The notes under the pieces were generated by a model that was not told the origin of the DNA, made no database searches, and saw nothing but the letters and a program-made list of their open reading frames with translations. The position numbers and the translations under genes are program-made. 64,000 bases of DNA. It comes from Polytrichum commune. Taxonomy: Eukaryota > Streptophyta > Polytrichopsida > Polytrichales > Polytrichaceae. Where the stretch lies: contig OX485807.1 of assembly GCA_950295325.1 (NCBI GenBank), positions 11,187,001-11,251,000 on the forward strand, written 5' to 3'. This document shows positions 10,351 through 20,088 of the stretch, piece after piece; the stretch's first letter is position 1; every line of letters starts with the position of its first letter.

Positions 10351-12189
10351 CTCTTCCCATCTCAACATAACGGCTCCTAGATTCTTCTTCTTTTTAAGCT
10401 CATGGTGTGTATATTTCATTATAGTAAAAAATAACTCGTGCGCATGTCACCTTCAAGTTAATGCCCTTATATACCCAAAACATTCAAGAACATAAAACAT
10501 GAACATTTAGATGATGGAACCACACACAGCCTCAAATGTATGTCCTAGTTCAAAACATAATATCTTTCATGGCTAGAATCTAGATTTTTGCAATTTTTAC
10601 CGGAATATGGACTTATTGTATTCTACAAATGAGAATAATGTGAGAGAATTACCCAAAATATACATCCAAAACGTATTTTCAATAGCTTCATCCCATATAT
10701 ATATATATATACAAAACTCTTTTTTTGTGGGATTTTAGTTTGTTACTAGATTGATTCATCAGAAAATGAAGAAAGATACTATACCAAATCATACTAGTCG
10801 TCTATATGATTTAACACAAAGAAACTCAAATTTGCGGAAAAATTTGCGGAAAAATTTGCCACAAGTTCAACAACTTGTTGTAAAATTGGTTGGGACCCTA
10901 TAGCTAGGAAATTCCTATGCGGAATATGCATTTCATCACTCAAAGTGTTCAATCAGATTGCCCTCTATGGTATTACAAAATGACGCCACTAATCTTAGAA
11001 AGGATAGGAGCCAAAGATCAACGGTTGAGTACTTCAAAATTTTGAGTGCAACATCTTCATTCACGATTGTGAATGATCACATATTATATCAAATGATTCA
11101 TCTACTTGTAACTATAAGAAATTTTATATTAATTTTACATATATTTTTATTCACATATATTTATATAGAGTTCATCACAGGTTTGGAAAAAGAAGAAGCC
11201 TCTCATATAAGTTAACTTGGTAAGGTAGAGGAATGTCAACAATTTTCTAACGGACGTTCAATAATTAACAAATTGACTTAAGTGCATTTGAGATAGGAAA
11301 TCATAATTCCGAGAAATATATGAGTAACATTTCAAAATATCTCGAGATGCTCATATCGACTCCAAAAGCAGCGAGCTCAAATTTCATAAGATTATTCAAC
11401 ATTTAGTGTTTGTTTAGTGGGCCCTCAGAATATTATAGTCGGATGCTTCGAAAGTTGTGCAAGGAGACTCAAATTTTAACTGAGCTCCCAACATTTGACT
11501 GTTATATTCCGAGGGCCCATGTCGTTGAGTCATCTTATGTTTGATGATAATGTCACATAAACTTTGTAATATGCCCGATACAATATGTTGGAGAACATGT
11601 ATTTGAGGTCATAGATAACTCCATCTCCAAACTCCATTTTAGAAAGTAACTGACTTTGTGGGTTGCGGGCTAGCAACAAAATTGAATGTTAACCACAATA
11701 TAAGGTATGTGGGTGTTATTCGGATTGTTTTCCATGTTCTCCAACTTCTACCAATTACATTTACGCAATGAAACTTGTGTTGCACTAGAAACTATACAAC
11801 GAAGCATCACGGAAGCATTAACAAAAATTGGATTGAAAGTCGATCCTTTGTTAATTTAGGTAAGGTTTTCGGAGTGCATGACCGTTAGTTTTTTGTCTGA
11901 AACATAAATCCCCCTAATTTTCACTATCTAGTGTGGAGTAGTGAATATAATTTGAAAACACAAGCCAAACTCTTTTTGCACATACATCTTTAAGGTGTTT
12001 GGTCTTTGATCCTAACCAAACCACAAACCAGTCAAATATAAGGGACTCCATTTAAGAAAAACATCCGAATAACACCCGCATACCTTAAAGAAACCTTTAC
12101 TCATCATGCAAGAAGGGAACGCATGATACCCGGGTCGGCTCTCTCTTACGGTCACAACATTGCACTAATGAGAAACCAACAGAATGAGG

Positions 12190-12600
12190 AAAATACACCC
12201 AAGTCATCCACCGTGATGAAATTCATCCACTCTTCGTCTCCACTCCCGAGGCCAGGGAAAACTCCAAGCCGCTTGACTGCAGCTAATGTGAAAGTCATCC
12301 ACCTTGATGGACAAGATCCCACTCTTCGCAGCTCCCGAGGTCCATGGAAACTACATCCAAGCCGCTGGACGGAGACCCATGTGAAAGTCCATCTTCCTTG
12401 ACGAACTTCATCCATTCCTCTTCCCACCTGCCAAGGTCTGGCGAACATACATCCAAAAGACCCGAATGGGGCCGCTATGATAGTCATCGGCCTTGATGAA
12501 CATCATCCAGCGTCTCCTCACGATGTTGGGGAAACACAATACATCCCAGTGACTGATGTGAAACTTGACCACGTCGATGAACTTCATCCACACTTCCTTC
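12190..12600. repeat. Promoter-proximal tandem repeats, right AP2
   Basis: Units of CGTGATGAAATTCATCCAC, CCTTGATGAACATCATCCA and CGATGAACTTCATCCAC type occur with intervening TGTGAAAGTCATCC phrases, mirroring 6,340-6,660. At least four units are recognisable. Conservation of the array on both sides suggests an ancestral promoter feature. No TATA box is evident at the position corresponding to that of the left arm. Confidence 0.6.
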
Positions 12601-13631
12601 TCCGCTGCGGAGACATGGGCTCCAAATCAGACTCCATGACAGCAGATCCGGCCACTTCCTTTCCACTCTATGATCGAAGCTCCAGGGAGTTCTGTCTCTG
12701 GAGATTGGTGGTGACTGCAGCAGCAAAGCAATTGGAAGCCTGATGGCATGCATCGACTTCTCTTGTCTTGCTGAAATTGTTGGTGATTCACCTTGCTCCT
12801 TCATACTTCGTTCGTCGAGAGGATTATGATCTGAGTACGGAGTTTCAGCATTCCCTCACCTTGCAAGTGGTCTGGATGGTTAATGCGGTAGCAGGTTGAT
12901 GTTGTGGAGTTGTGAGAATCACCTAATTCTCCTTTTGGCTGGGAATCTTGTTAGTACACTTGTCGCTATATTGTATGGGTGGAGAGGGTTATGCTCTCCT
13001 CTAGAGTTGCTCCATGTTAATACAACTACACTTTGTGCAGGGATTGTGGTAAGAGTGCCGGTCCCAGATTGATGCAAGCACTTCCATCACCTTCTCTTGT
13101 GCTTTGTCTGTTATGGTTACTTCTTTCTGTTGGTGGACAGGGTTTGCTTCTGGTGAGAGCACCCTGCAGCTTGATGTTCCGGAATTGTAATTAGGAATTT
13201 TTTGGGTTGTTATGAGTTCCGAATAATCTGTTGGAATCATGTGAGATTGTTGGAGCTCATGCTTTTCTGTCAGTTCCGAAGTGTCCTGCACAAGCTTCAT
13301 TTTATTCTGGTGAGGGTGTAGTTTATGTGGGAAAGGTCATCAACATGACCTTGAAGGATGTATATGTCACCAAGGTGTATGTAGCAATTATCAGTGCCAT
13401 AATTCCATGTCTGTAGACGTTTTTGTGCCAATAATATTTCATCATGTCGCTTGTGCAGAACTTGTGCCGTGCCTCATGCCAGCGATCCGCTAATCTGGAA
13501 GTCTGCCTCAATTACTCATCGAATTGTCTCTTTTAGAGATCACACGGAGGATTCAATCAGTCATAGCTCCAATCAGGCGCAATCGGAAGAGGCCTGCCCA
13601 GCTACCTCGTCCAGTTCGGTTGCAGGCCGAG

Positions 13632-15572
13632 ATGGCCGATCCAGTTCCACCTCTGAACGGTGGCCCATTCACATTGATGCTTGAAAACCAGAACCGCGCC
13701 GTCTTGTCTCACACAGATGTTCCGATCCACAAGGAGATAAACCAACTTTATGGTACACATCACAAGCTGGATTCTGCTGAGGAGAGTGGCGGTGCAGTCA
13801 TGTTAGGGAAACCTGTGCTACAACATGCTTCGGAAGAGAAGAGTTCCTTGCAGAATCAACAGATGGAAGACAACCATAGGGATTCCGAGCCAGATCGGAA
13901 CGATATGGATCCAGCTGGAAAGGTACGTGTGCTGATGTGGATTAAAACAATACGATCAACCCACAGCATTTTAATAATGAGAAATTGCATGTCACTCGAT
14001 CTGATGCAATTACAAGTTCTGTGAAGGAAAAGAACGTAATGAGTAAGGTTATAAGATCTATATATGCACAGCATCCAACTTACTTCCTTGCATATACTGT
14101 GGGAATATTCTTTGTTGAGTTCCAAAATAGGGTCCACGAAGATTTGTACCAAGCAGTCATACAATTCCTTTTTACACAGATGTCAAGTCTAAAGTGCACT
14201 GTAGGAATGCCTATAGTGCACATGGACAACCTCCTATGGCAACCCACATGGACAAAATCGATCTTTCACCTCATAATGTTGTACCTAAGTTCTTAATTAC
14301 TTCGAGACCAAATCCAGATGTCTCAAGTATCCTGCAATTTTGTAAAAGATATCAAGTCTATCCTCACCATTCCAGGAGTCTGTAATGGTGTCCAGGATGT
14401 GACCTACTGTGCAATTCACTCCTGCAAAATTGGTGACCAATTATGTTAAATTATGTGGATCGTTCACATGTGTGGATCCTTCCTTTTGTGTAGTCTGTGG
14501 AATCATACTGCTGTACTTCTTTATAATGTTGATCCTATTTTTAGTCCAGATGTCTCTAGCATCCTGAAAGTTTTTACGTTGAAGGACATCAAGGCTAACC
14601 TCTAATGGTGTCCAGTATGTGGCCTTCCTGTTCAATTCATTACTGCAACAAATGAAGCCCAATATTCTGCATGAATTTGAATGTGTAGGTCACTTCTTTT
14701 GTGAAATCTGTACTGGAATCAGATCATGCTGCAGCAGACTTCACAGCTTTGTGGAAATGCATGCTGTTAATATGTGGTTGAATGTATGGACTGATTTATC
14801 AACACTTGATCATATGTGCCAGGAGATGATGGGGCAATTCGGTAACCAGCACGAAGAAACTGCTGCTGGTGGGAAGCAGGTCAAATTACCTGCACACCAG
14901 AAAGACCCAGAAGGCCGCCGGGGATCCCCCAAATTCCTCGGCGTTTCATTCAACGCTCAAAGCAAGTTATGGGCGGCATACGTCTGGGACCCAACCAAAA
15001 AGCACGGGAATTTGCGAAAAAATCCCGCCATTGCGGAACGGAAGAAATGCACCGGTGGGCAATGGCACCTGGGCATGTACGATTCTCAAGAGAAAGCGGC
15101 CCAGATCCGCGACAAGGCCGTCATCAAGCTCGGCCGACGCAAAGGGCCGGAGGGGACGCGGACATGTCTGCTCAACTTTCCGCTCGAAACCTACGCCTCC
15201 GACATAGTGGAGATGGAATGCGGCAGTGAGTCGACCGAAGTGTACTTCCGGCGCCTCCGGCGCCTCAGGACTTCCTACGCAGGGGGTCCTGTGCGAGGGA
15301 AGGTCGACATGCGGGGCGTCAGCCTCAGGGAAGATTTGGGAAAGTACGTGGCAGAGATCACTTGGAAAGATTCGGACACGAACCGCAAGCTGCATATTTA
15401 CCTCGGCTTGTTCGAAGACAAAGTGGAGGCCGGGAAGTGTTACGACAAAGCTGCGATTTTCTATAAGCGCGAAGCCGCGCGCACGAATTTCCCACACGAC
15501 TCATACACCAAAGAGGAGATCGAGGCGTATGGGCGTCAGCTCGAGGCAAAACTGCAAAAAACTAGGGGTTGA
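13632..15572 (+). CDS. Divergent double-AP2-domain transcription factor (intact, one intron)
   Basis: Exon 1 is 13,632-13,922 and exon 2 is 14,823-15,572. The donor (AAG/GTACGT) and acceptor (TGCCAG/GAG) keep phase 0 and give 346 residues. The start is the ATG of MADP, the first ATG conserved with the left copy; no in-frame ATG precedes it. AP2 domain 1 covers residues about 135-217 (LGVSFN, WHLGMYDSQEKAAQIRDKA, LLNFP) with an insertion like that of the first domain of AP2/ANT-class proteins. Domain 2 covers about 260-320 (YLGLFEDKVEAGKCYDKAAIF, TNFP). The linker with an EEM-like and RRLRR stretch also recalls the AP2/ANT linker. Many positions differ from the consensus, so this is a diverged branch. 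Expected role: sequence-specific DNA binding in the nucleus. The N-terminal 100 residues are low in known motifs. It converges on gene B, and its promoter faces the left copy. Targets are unknown. Confidence 0.82.
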
Positions 15573-16181
15573 CGAAGGTATTGATGATCTCAAAGGTATT
15601 GAAGAAGTGGATTCACATTGACAGTTACAGGTCATCCAATTTATCCCAAGCATCTATATGACGCGATGGTTGCACTCGATTAGTGCCAAGTGGAAGGCGG
15701 CTGCTAGTTGTGCTGTGCACAAATGTAAAATATCAGAAACCCTCTTCAAGAGGGCGATGTTCTCCTGTGCACTAGTGGAATGACAACATATCCCGCACTT
15801 TAGCGATATCATGACCGGGAATACTTCAGATACTATTGTCATGGCGTGGACTTCAATTTCTTTTTTTCCTCATTGCCTATATCTTTCTGGCCTCGAAGAC
15901 GGGTACTAGTACTAGACTCGCTGATGTATTGAGTTTCAATTGGGGACCAACACACAGAAGTCTGGTGAAGCGCCAATCTCAATTGCATGAAAGATAGCTC
16001 TCTGATTTGTATTCACGTCATTTCATCTTTAAAATATGCTTTTGCAACAGCAAGGCTAATTCCAAAGCGTCGATTTCACGCTTTTAGAGCCAGATTTTGC
16101 GCTTCGCACAACCTAACATGAGTACCGGGCCGAAATGCATCTCCGAGCCACCGGGAGGCTAGCATGATGGGATGATCTCCT

Positions 16182-16412
16182 CTAACAATGTGGTACATTG
16201 GCCTCATGTGTTGTCTGGATTGTTTCTTCCTTAGCCGGAGGAGGGTGCATAAGGATAATCCTTCCGGTAGTGATCATCATGTCGCCATCAGCAGGGGCCC
16301 AAACCGCTGGACCTAATTCCACCTGCAGGCTGAGTAAAAGAGATACACTTCCCACGAGATGGAGTAACATGATGAGTACCGCCCAGAGAAATAAGGGTGA
16401 AGCCATCTGCAT
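16182..16412 (-). CDS. Small signal-peptide protein B (right copy)
   Basis: ATG 16,412 gives 76 residues. Residues 1-30 form a clear signal peptide or membrane segment (MQMASPLFLWAVLIMLLHLV then GSVSLLL). The rest includes ELGPAVW, ITTGRII and EETIQTT and ends NVPHC. The left-arm copy shares the middle part but not the start or the end. The hydrophobic core and the ETIQTT-like motif recur in peptide A next door, so A and B are probably tandem paralogues. I do not recognise the family. Entry to the secretory pathway is inferred from the N-terminus only. Lack of C-terminal conservation between the copies leaves open that this one, too, is decaying or has an unseen downstream exon. Confidence 0.5.
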   Translation of the reverse strand: MQMASPLFLWAVLIMLLHLVGSVSLLLSLQVELGPAVWAPADGDMMITTGRIILMHPPPAKEETIQTTHEANVPHC

Positions 16413-17452
16413 AAAATTATAAGGAACGTCGACAGTCGGAGCCAAGTGATTCAGGAACACCGATATAACTTCACCAGAGAAAATAAAAGTACCAAGCGTT
16501 GCAGCCTCTATTCAACAGATGCATAGAGCCCGCGTAGAAGAGCCTATTAAGAGTTTCAACACTAATTCTGCGAATGCAAACATCACCACTCGACCATGTA
16601 GGCATCAGTAGTAGTTGCCATGTGCCTATAGATTTTTCTTTCCTTTCGATTATGGCAAGCAGTGACGGCAAGTGACTAGCCTCGATGCATGTGGTCGAAA
16701 TGACCCTGCACCTCGACGGTGAGATCGTGATGAATGTTTGGAAACAAATGTTTTTCCTAGCAATCTATAACCAGATTTAAGTGAAATACTCTGGAAACTA
16801 TGGTGATGATCAGCTGGGACGTGATTGCTTTCACTTTGATTCTCCGGTGGTTGCCGTAGTCCTCGAGATTAGCAGAGATTGATCCACCGTTTGAAAAGCA
16901 AGTTGACTTACCGAACAAGAGAGTGTATGCAACATCGGGCGACACTGCATAGAATCGGACAATTGTATGTGTGCACCCGAGTAATTAGTGATACAGGATA
17001 GACATTTCTTGCCCTCACTTAAGATAAAAAAATATGTAGCCGTTATAGGCCATTGAACAAAGCCGGCCATGTCTCGCAACACGACTAGTAAAATCGATTG
17101 GAACACAAGCGCAGGCAAAGAAACTGTAGTGAGGCTTTCAGAATTACATCCACATGGCTTTTCCATCAAGCCCGGCCTTCACACACTTGAAAGTATATAT
17201 TTCCAATTTATTAAGATAAACCTTGAGAACATCTACAGCTTGCAACATGCAAGCCGACTTCCAAGAATATGCATGCATTCGTCTCACAGAGATTCAAGAG
17301 AAAGAAAGAAATATGCTGCAGTGCACCTGCGAGCGTATGAGCGCGTATTCGGCTGTTTCGGCGGACACTTGGTCTTGCGCGCGTGCACTGTGTTTACAAG
17401 ATGTTTACAAGACCTATCTCAGCACGTCTATTTCTCTTGTCCGCATTTACAT

Positions 17453-17934
17453 TTACCCACGGCCACCGGGCCACTTGGTTCCTCCGGGACCGTCTGTGCC
17501 CTCAACAGTATGGTCGTTCGCAACGGCACTACTACCGGCAGACAAGCGATATCCTCCATCTGGATTTACCTTTTCGCAGATGTATGGACCAGGAGGGCAA
17601 CAGATATTCAAGGCTGGCAACTTTTCAACAAACCGCCCACCCCTGCGTCTGTGTCGACATCACGAATGTTGTGGCTGCTTAGATCGAAAAGGGCGCCAGG
17701 AGCAGGCAAGGGTGATTCGGTTGTAGCAACGCATTGATAATCACCAATGGGGCAGCAGAGTGTAAGTGGCCGGCGCCTTTCCGAGCCAGACTCCAGCCTT
17801 ACTAGTCCGGCTCCTCCTAGCCCTGATTCTGTGTTCGGCATTGTGCGACCCTCCGTCCGTGTGAGCAACAGAGAGACAATTCCCAAGAGGTGGAGTAACA
17901 TAATGCACAGCACCGCTTGCAGGATTTGAGCCAT
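17453..17934 (-). pseudogene. Secreted Cys-rich peptide A, right copy, 1-bp frameshift
   Basis: From ATG 17,934 the open frame gives 108 residues ending SCQP at 17,608. It has a signal peptide (core MLLHLLGIVSLLL), SERRRPLTLCC, YQC and LPAPG. Compared with the left copy, one base is missing in the stretch after DTDAG. In the shifted frame the homologous second half continues: KLPALNICCPPG, YICEK, RLSAG and a stop directly after KWPGGRG (17,453-17,455). ATG-to-stop length is 482 here against 489 on the left, so the two halves are out of frame by one base. The 108-residue form may still be secreted. Function unknown. A TATA box at 18,191-18,200 and a leader of about 230 bases precede it. Confidence 0.6.
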
Positions 17935-18190
17935 GATGATCGCTGAGCTGAACCTTCACATGCAACAAAGAATCAGATAGACTCATCAGCTCACAAAATA
18001 TAAATTACAACACGCAGCATATTCACCACAGGAAATTAAACAAAGCAGATTAAACCGTGCAAGAAAAAGATGCGCAGATAGATGGAGATTGGAGCCTAAG
18101 GGAAACCTGATCACAAGAATTTGAAACCTTCGACTCTGGTGCAATTGGATCGACTCCTACAGACAGATGCAGAGAAGAGCCTACCGCCGT

Positions 18191-18200
18191 CTTTATATAG
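18191..18200 (-). promoter_or_regulatory. TATA box of right A gene
   Basis: The minus strand reads CTATATAAAG, a good TATA box, about 260 bases upstream of the A start codon. The left copy has CTAAATAAAG here. Transcription would start near 18,165. Start-site position is inferred from the usual 25-35 base spacing. Confidence 0.55.
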
Positions 18201-18670
18201 CTGTGTCGATCTAATGTGCATGTCCAGAAAGCATGCCCACCGGAGTCTTTTCTCAGAAGATTCAAGAAATCGGTGGAAATTAGGAATTCTTGATGAATGT
18301 GCCATTCTGCAATCATTACGCCGGTTTTCTTAAGATTGTGAGAGGTTACTCATTGATGAGTACGAAACCTGCATGAATAGAGATCGTGCACAACTCACGT
18401 TGCATTTCAAACCGGAAAACACGCTCACAATAAAATATGCTAATTACATCAATCGATTTTTGCTTGTTAATTAGTGTCCAGGTTTCAATTGACGGGCCGG
18501 AGATTTCGGCACAGATTCCAAGCATTTACTTCAGAAAGAATTGCTGTTGCAGCTTCCGGCTGCCGCTAACATTGATCTGGAACCTTTGTTACGAATGGTA
18601 TAGGCATTCCATCAAGCTCATCACATGCAAACCGACACGACGGGACAGAAAAGCTTCCACTTTTTGCATC

Positions 18671-20088
18671 CAAAAACTTTACTGAAGGTTTTACGTAAAG
18701 AACTAAACCTTCCGGAAGAAAATGTATTAAGGTTCCTCTGGATTGTGGATTGGTTGAGCTGCTGGAAAATGGTGTGTGATCATTGGGATCGAAGCAACAT
18801 TCTGCAGACTCATAAATTGACATCAGTACTTTCAAATTCCACCAGGACAGTAGACTGAAGGTTAAGAAATCTGTACTGATCATGCACACCAGCAACCAGC
18901 AACAGATCTGCTGCAATGTTTGGAGCAGTGCAAGGGAGATGTTCTTTTTAAACTTCACTAGAATTATTGCCCCAGGTAAGGATATAAACAATCATAAAGG
19001 CAATTTGTGGGCCCTTATATGGTCGTTCCTCTTAATCAGATACCTATATTTGAGTGGTACATGACACAGTTTCTAATTAAGATTTCGAGTCCAGTTCTGG
19101 AAATTGACATCACAAGCAGATGAGAAAATTCCTGATCAACAGTCAAAGTTGTCTGTGGAGACGGAAGTGCCTACAATAAGACCATATACCTTATTCATGC
19201 TATTTGAAATGTAACATGTTCTTGTTTTGAAGGTCGATCTCTGAGGTCAAATCAGGGCATGGCCTTATAATTGATTTCAATGATTAATTGCCTAAAAAAC
19301 TTCAAAGACAAAGCTGGATGGCTGCAACAGAATGCATTTTGAGGTAGTGAAGTTATCTGCCATTGAGCATGCTTTTAGACTCCATAGCCCTTACCTTAAG
19401 TTTATTGTGAACCTACATTGAGTTGCTGGCAAGGAGGCTCGTTTATTCACGGAATTTATCCATTGCAAGCTATCTTCAAGCTCTGATCCTCTTCAGAAAT
19501 AAAACAGCAAGGCCTGAATAGAAACCTTGGGTTAAAACCTTGCAATTTTCCATTGACATTTCAAGAAAAAGACACGTGTTCAAATTAAGTACACATGCCA
19601 GGTTCAGTCTTAAGCAAAAAACTCCTTACATAGAATCATGTGCTCAGATTCTTCTTAAACAATGCACAAAATAACTATGATGCACTTTCATTTTTTGTTT
19701 GACAATTGCCAACAAATTGTGCAGGTCTAATAGCAGAATGGAGATTGGCATTTAATATTCATCCGCACTTAAAAAGCTACTATACTGAAAACCATTGTAT
19801 CCAACCTTGACCTTACGAATTCTTCCAGAAGTTGAAATTCGCAACCTACCATCTGCACCCTATCATGCTCTGTGGCTAGTTGCCATTGAATGATATGATT
19901 CCCAACACGATTACCTGTGCTAAACTTTTAAGGTTTGGGCCATTGTTTTCTCAATAGAGAATAACAAAACAACCCCCTACAGATAGGACGGGAGGACCCA
20001 AATACTCTCTGGCAGTCCTTTGTTTCTGGTATACAACCTGACCCCAAGCAAATCATCAATGATTCATCAATGAGGGGTACTAGTGATC
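18671..20088. other. Gene-free interval and probable 3' UTR of the DEG7 gene
   Basis: No recognisable coding frame. The right part, next to the DEG7 stop codon, must include its 3' UTR. TTTATT (AATAAA on the minus strand) occurs near 19,400 and 19,441 as possible polyadenylation signals. Confidence 0.45.

Larger units (their letters stand above)
6726..12099. other. Spacer between the duplication arms: MITE-rich, no gene
   Basis: About 5.4 kb of A+T-rich sequence between the two AP2 promoters. It holds several inverted-repeat elements listed separately (9,064-9,518; 9,668-9,937; 10,093-10,350), a TTTA microsatellite near 7,525, a TA run near 10,697 and a solitary repeat near 7,195-7,345. I recognise no coding frame. 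Confidence 0.6.
12100..18670. repeat. Right arm of the large inverted duplication
   Basis: Mirror counterpart of about 1,470-6,725. It is longer than the left arm partly because the AP2 intron (13,923-14,822) and the B signal-peptide start are retained here. Gene order from the spacer outward is AP2 (+), B (-), A (-). Confidence 0.87.

Noticed and set aside
13451-13684. An alternative frame over the AP2 exon 1, similar in both arms and ending at the same stop (WPIHID/WPINID), as a possible conserved upstream ORF
   Set aside because: Neither copy has an ATG in this frame, and the similarity follows from the overlap with the conserved main frame.
17069-17737. A 222-codon plus-strand frame opposite peptide A (and its left-arm counterpart at 2,446-2,751)
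   Set aside because: It lies antisense to the A gene; its residues are conserved only where A is conserved, and it has no known domain.
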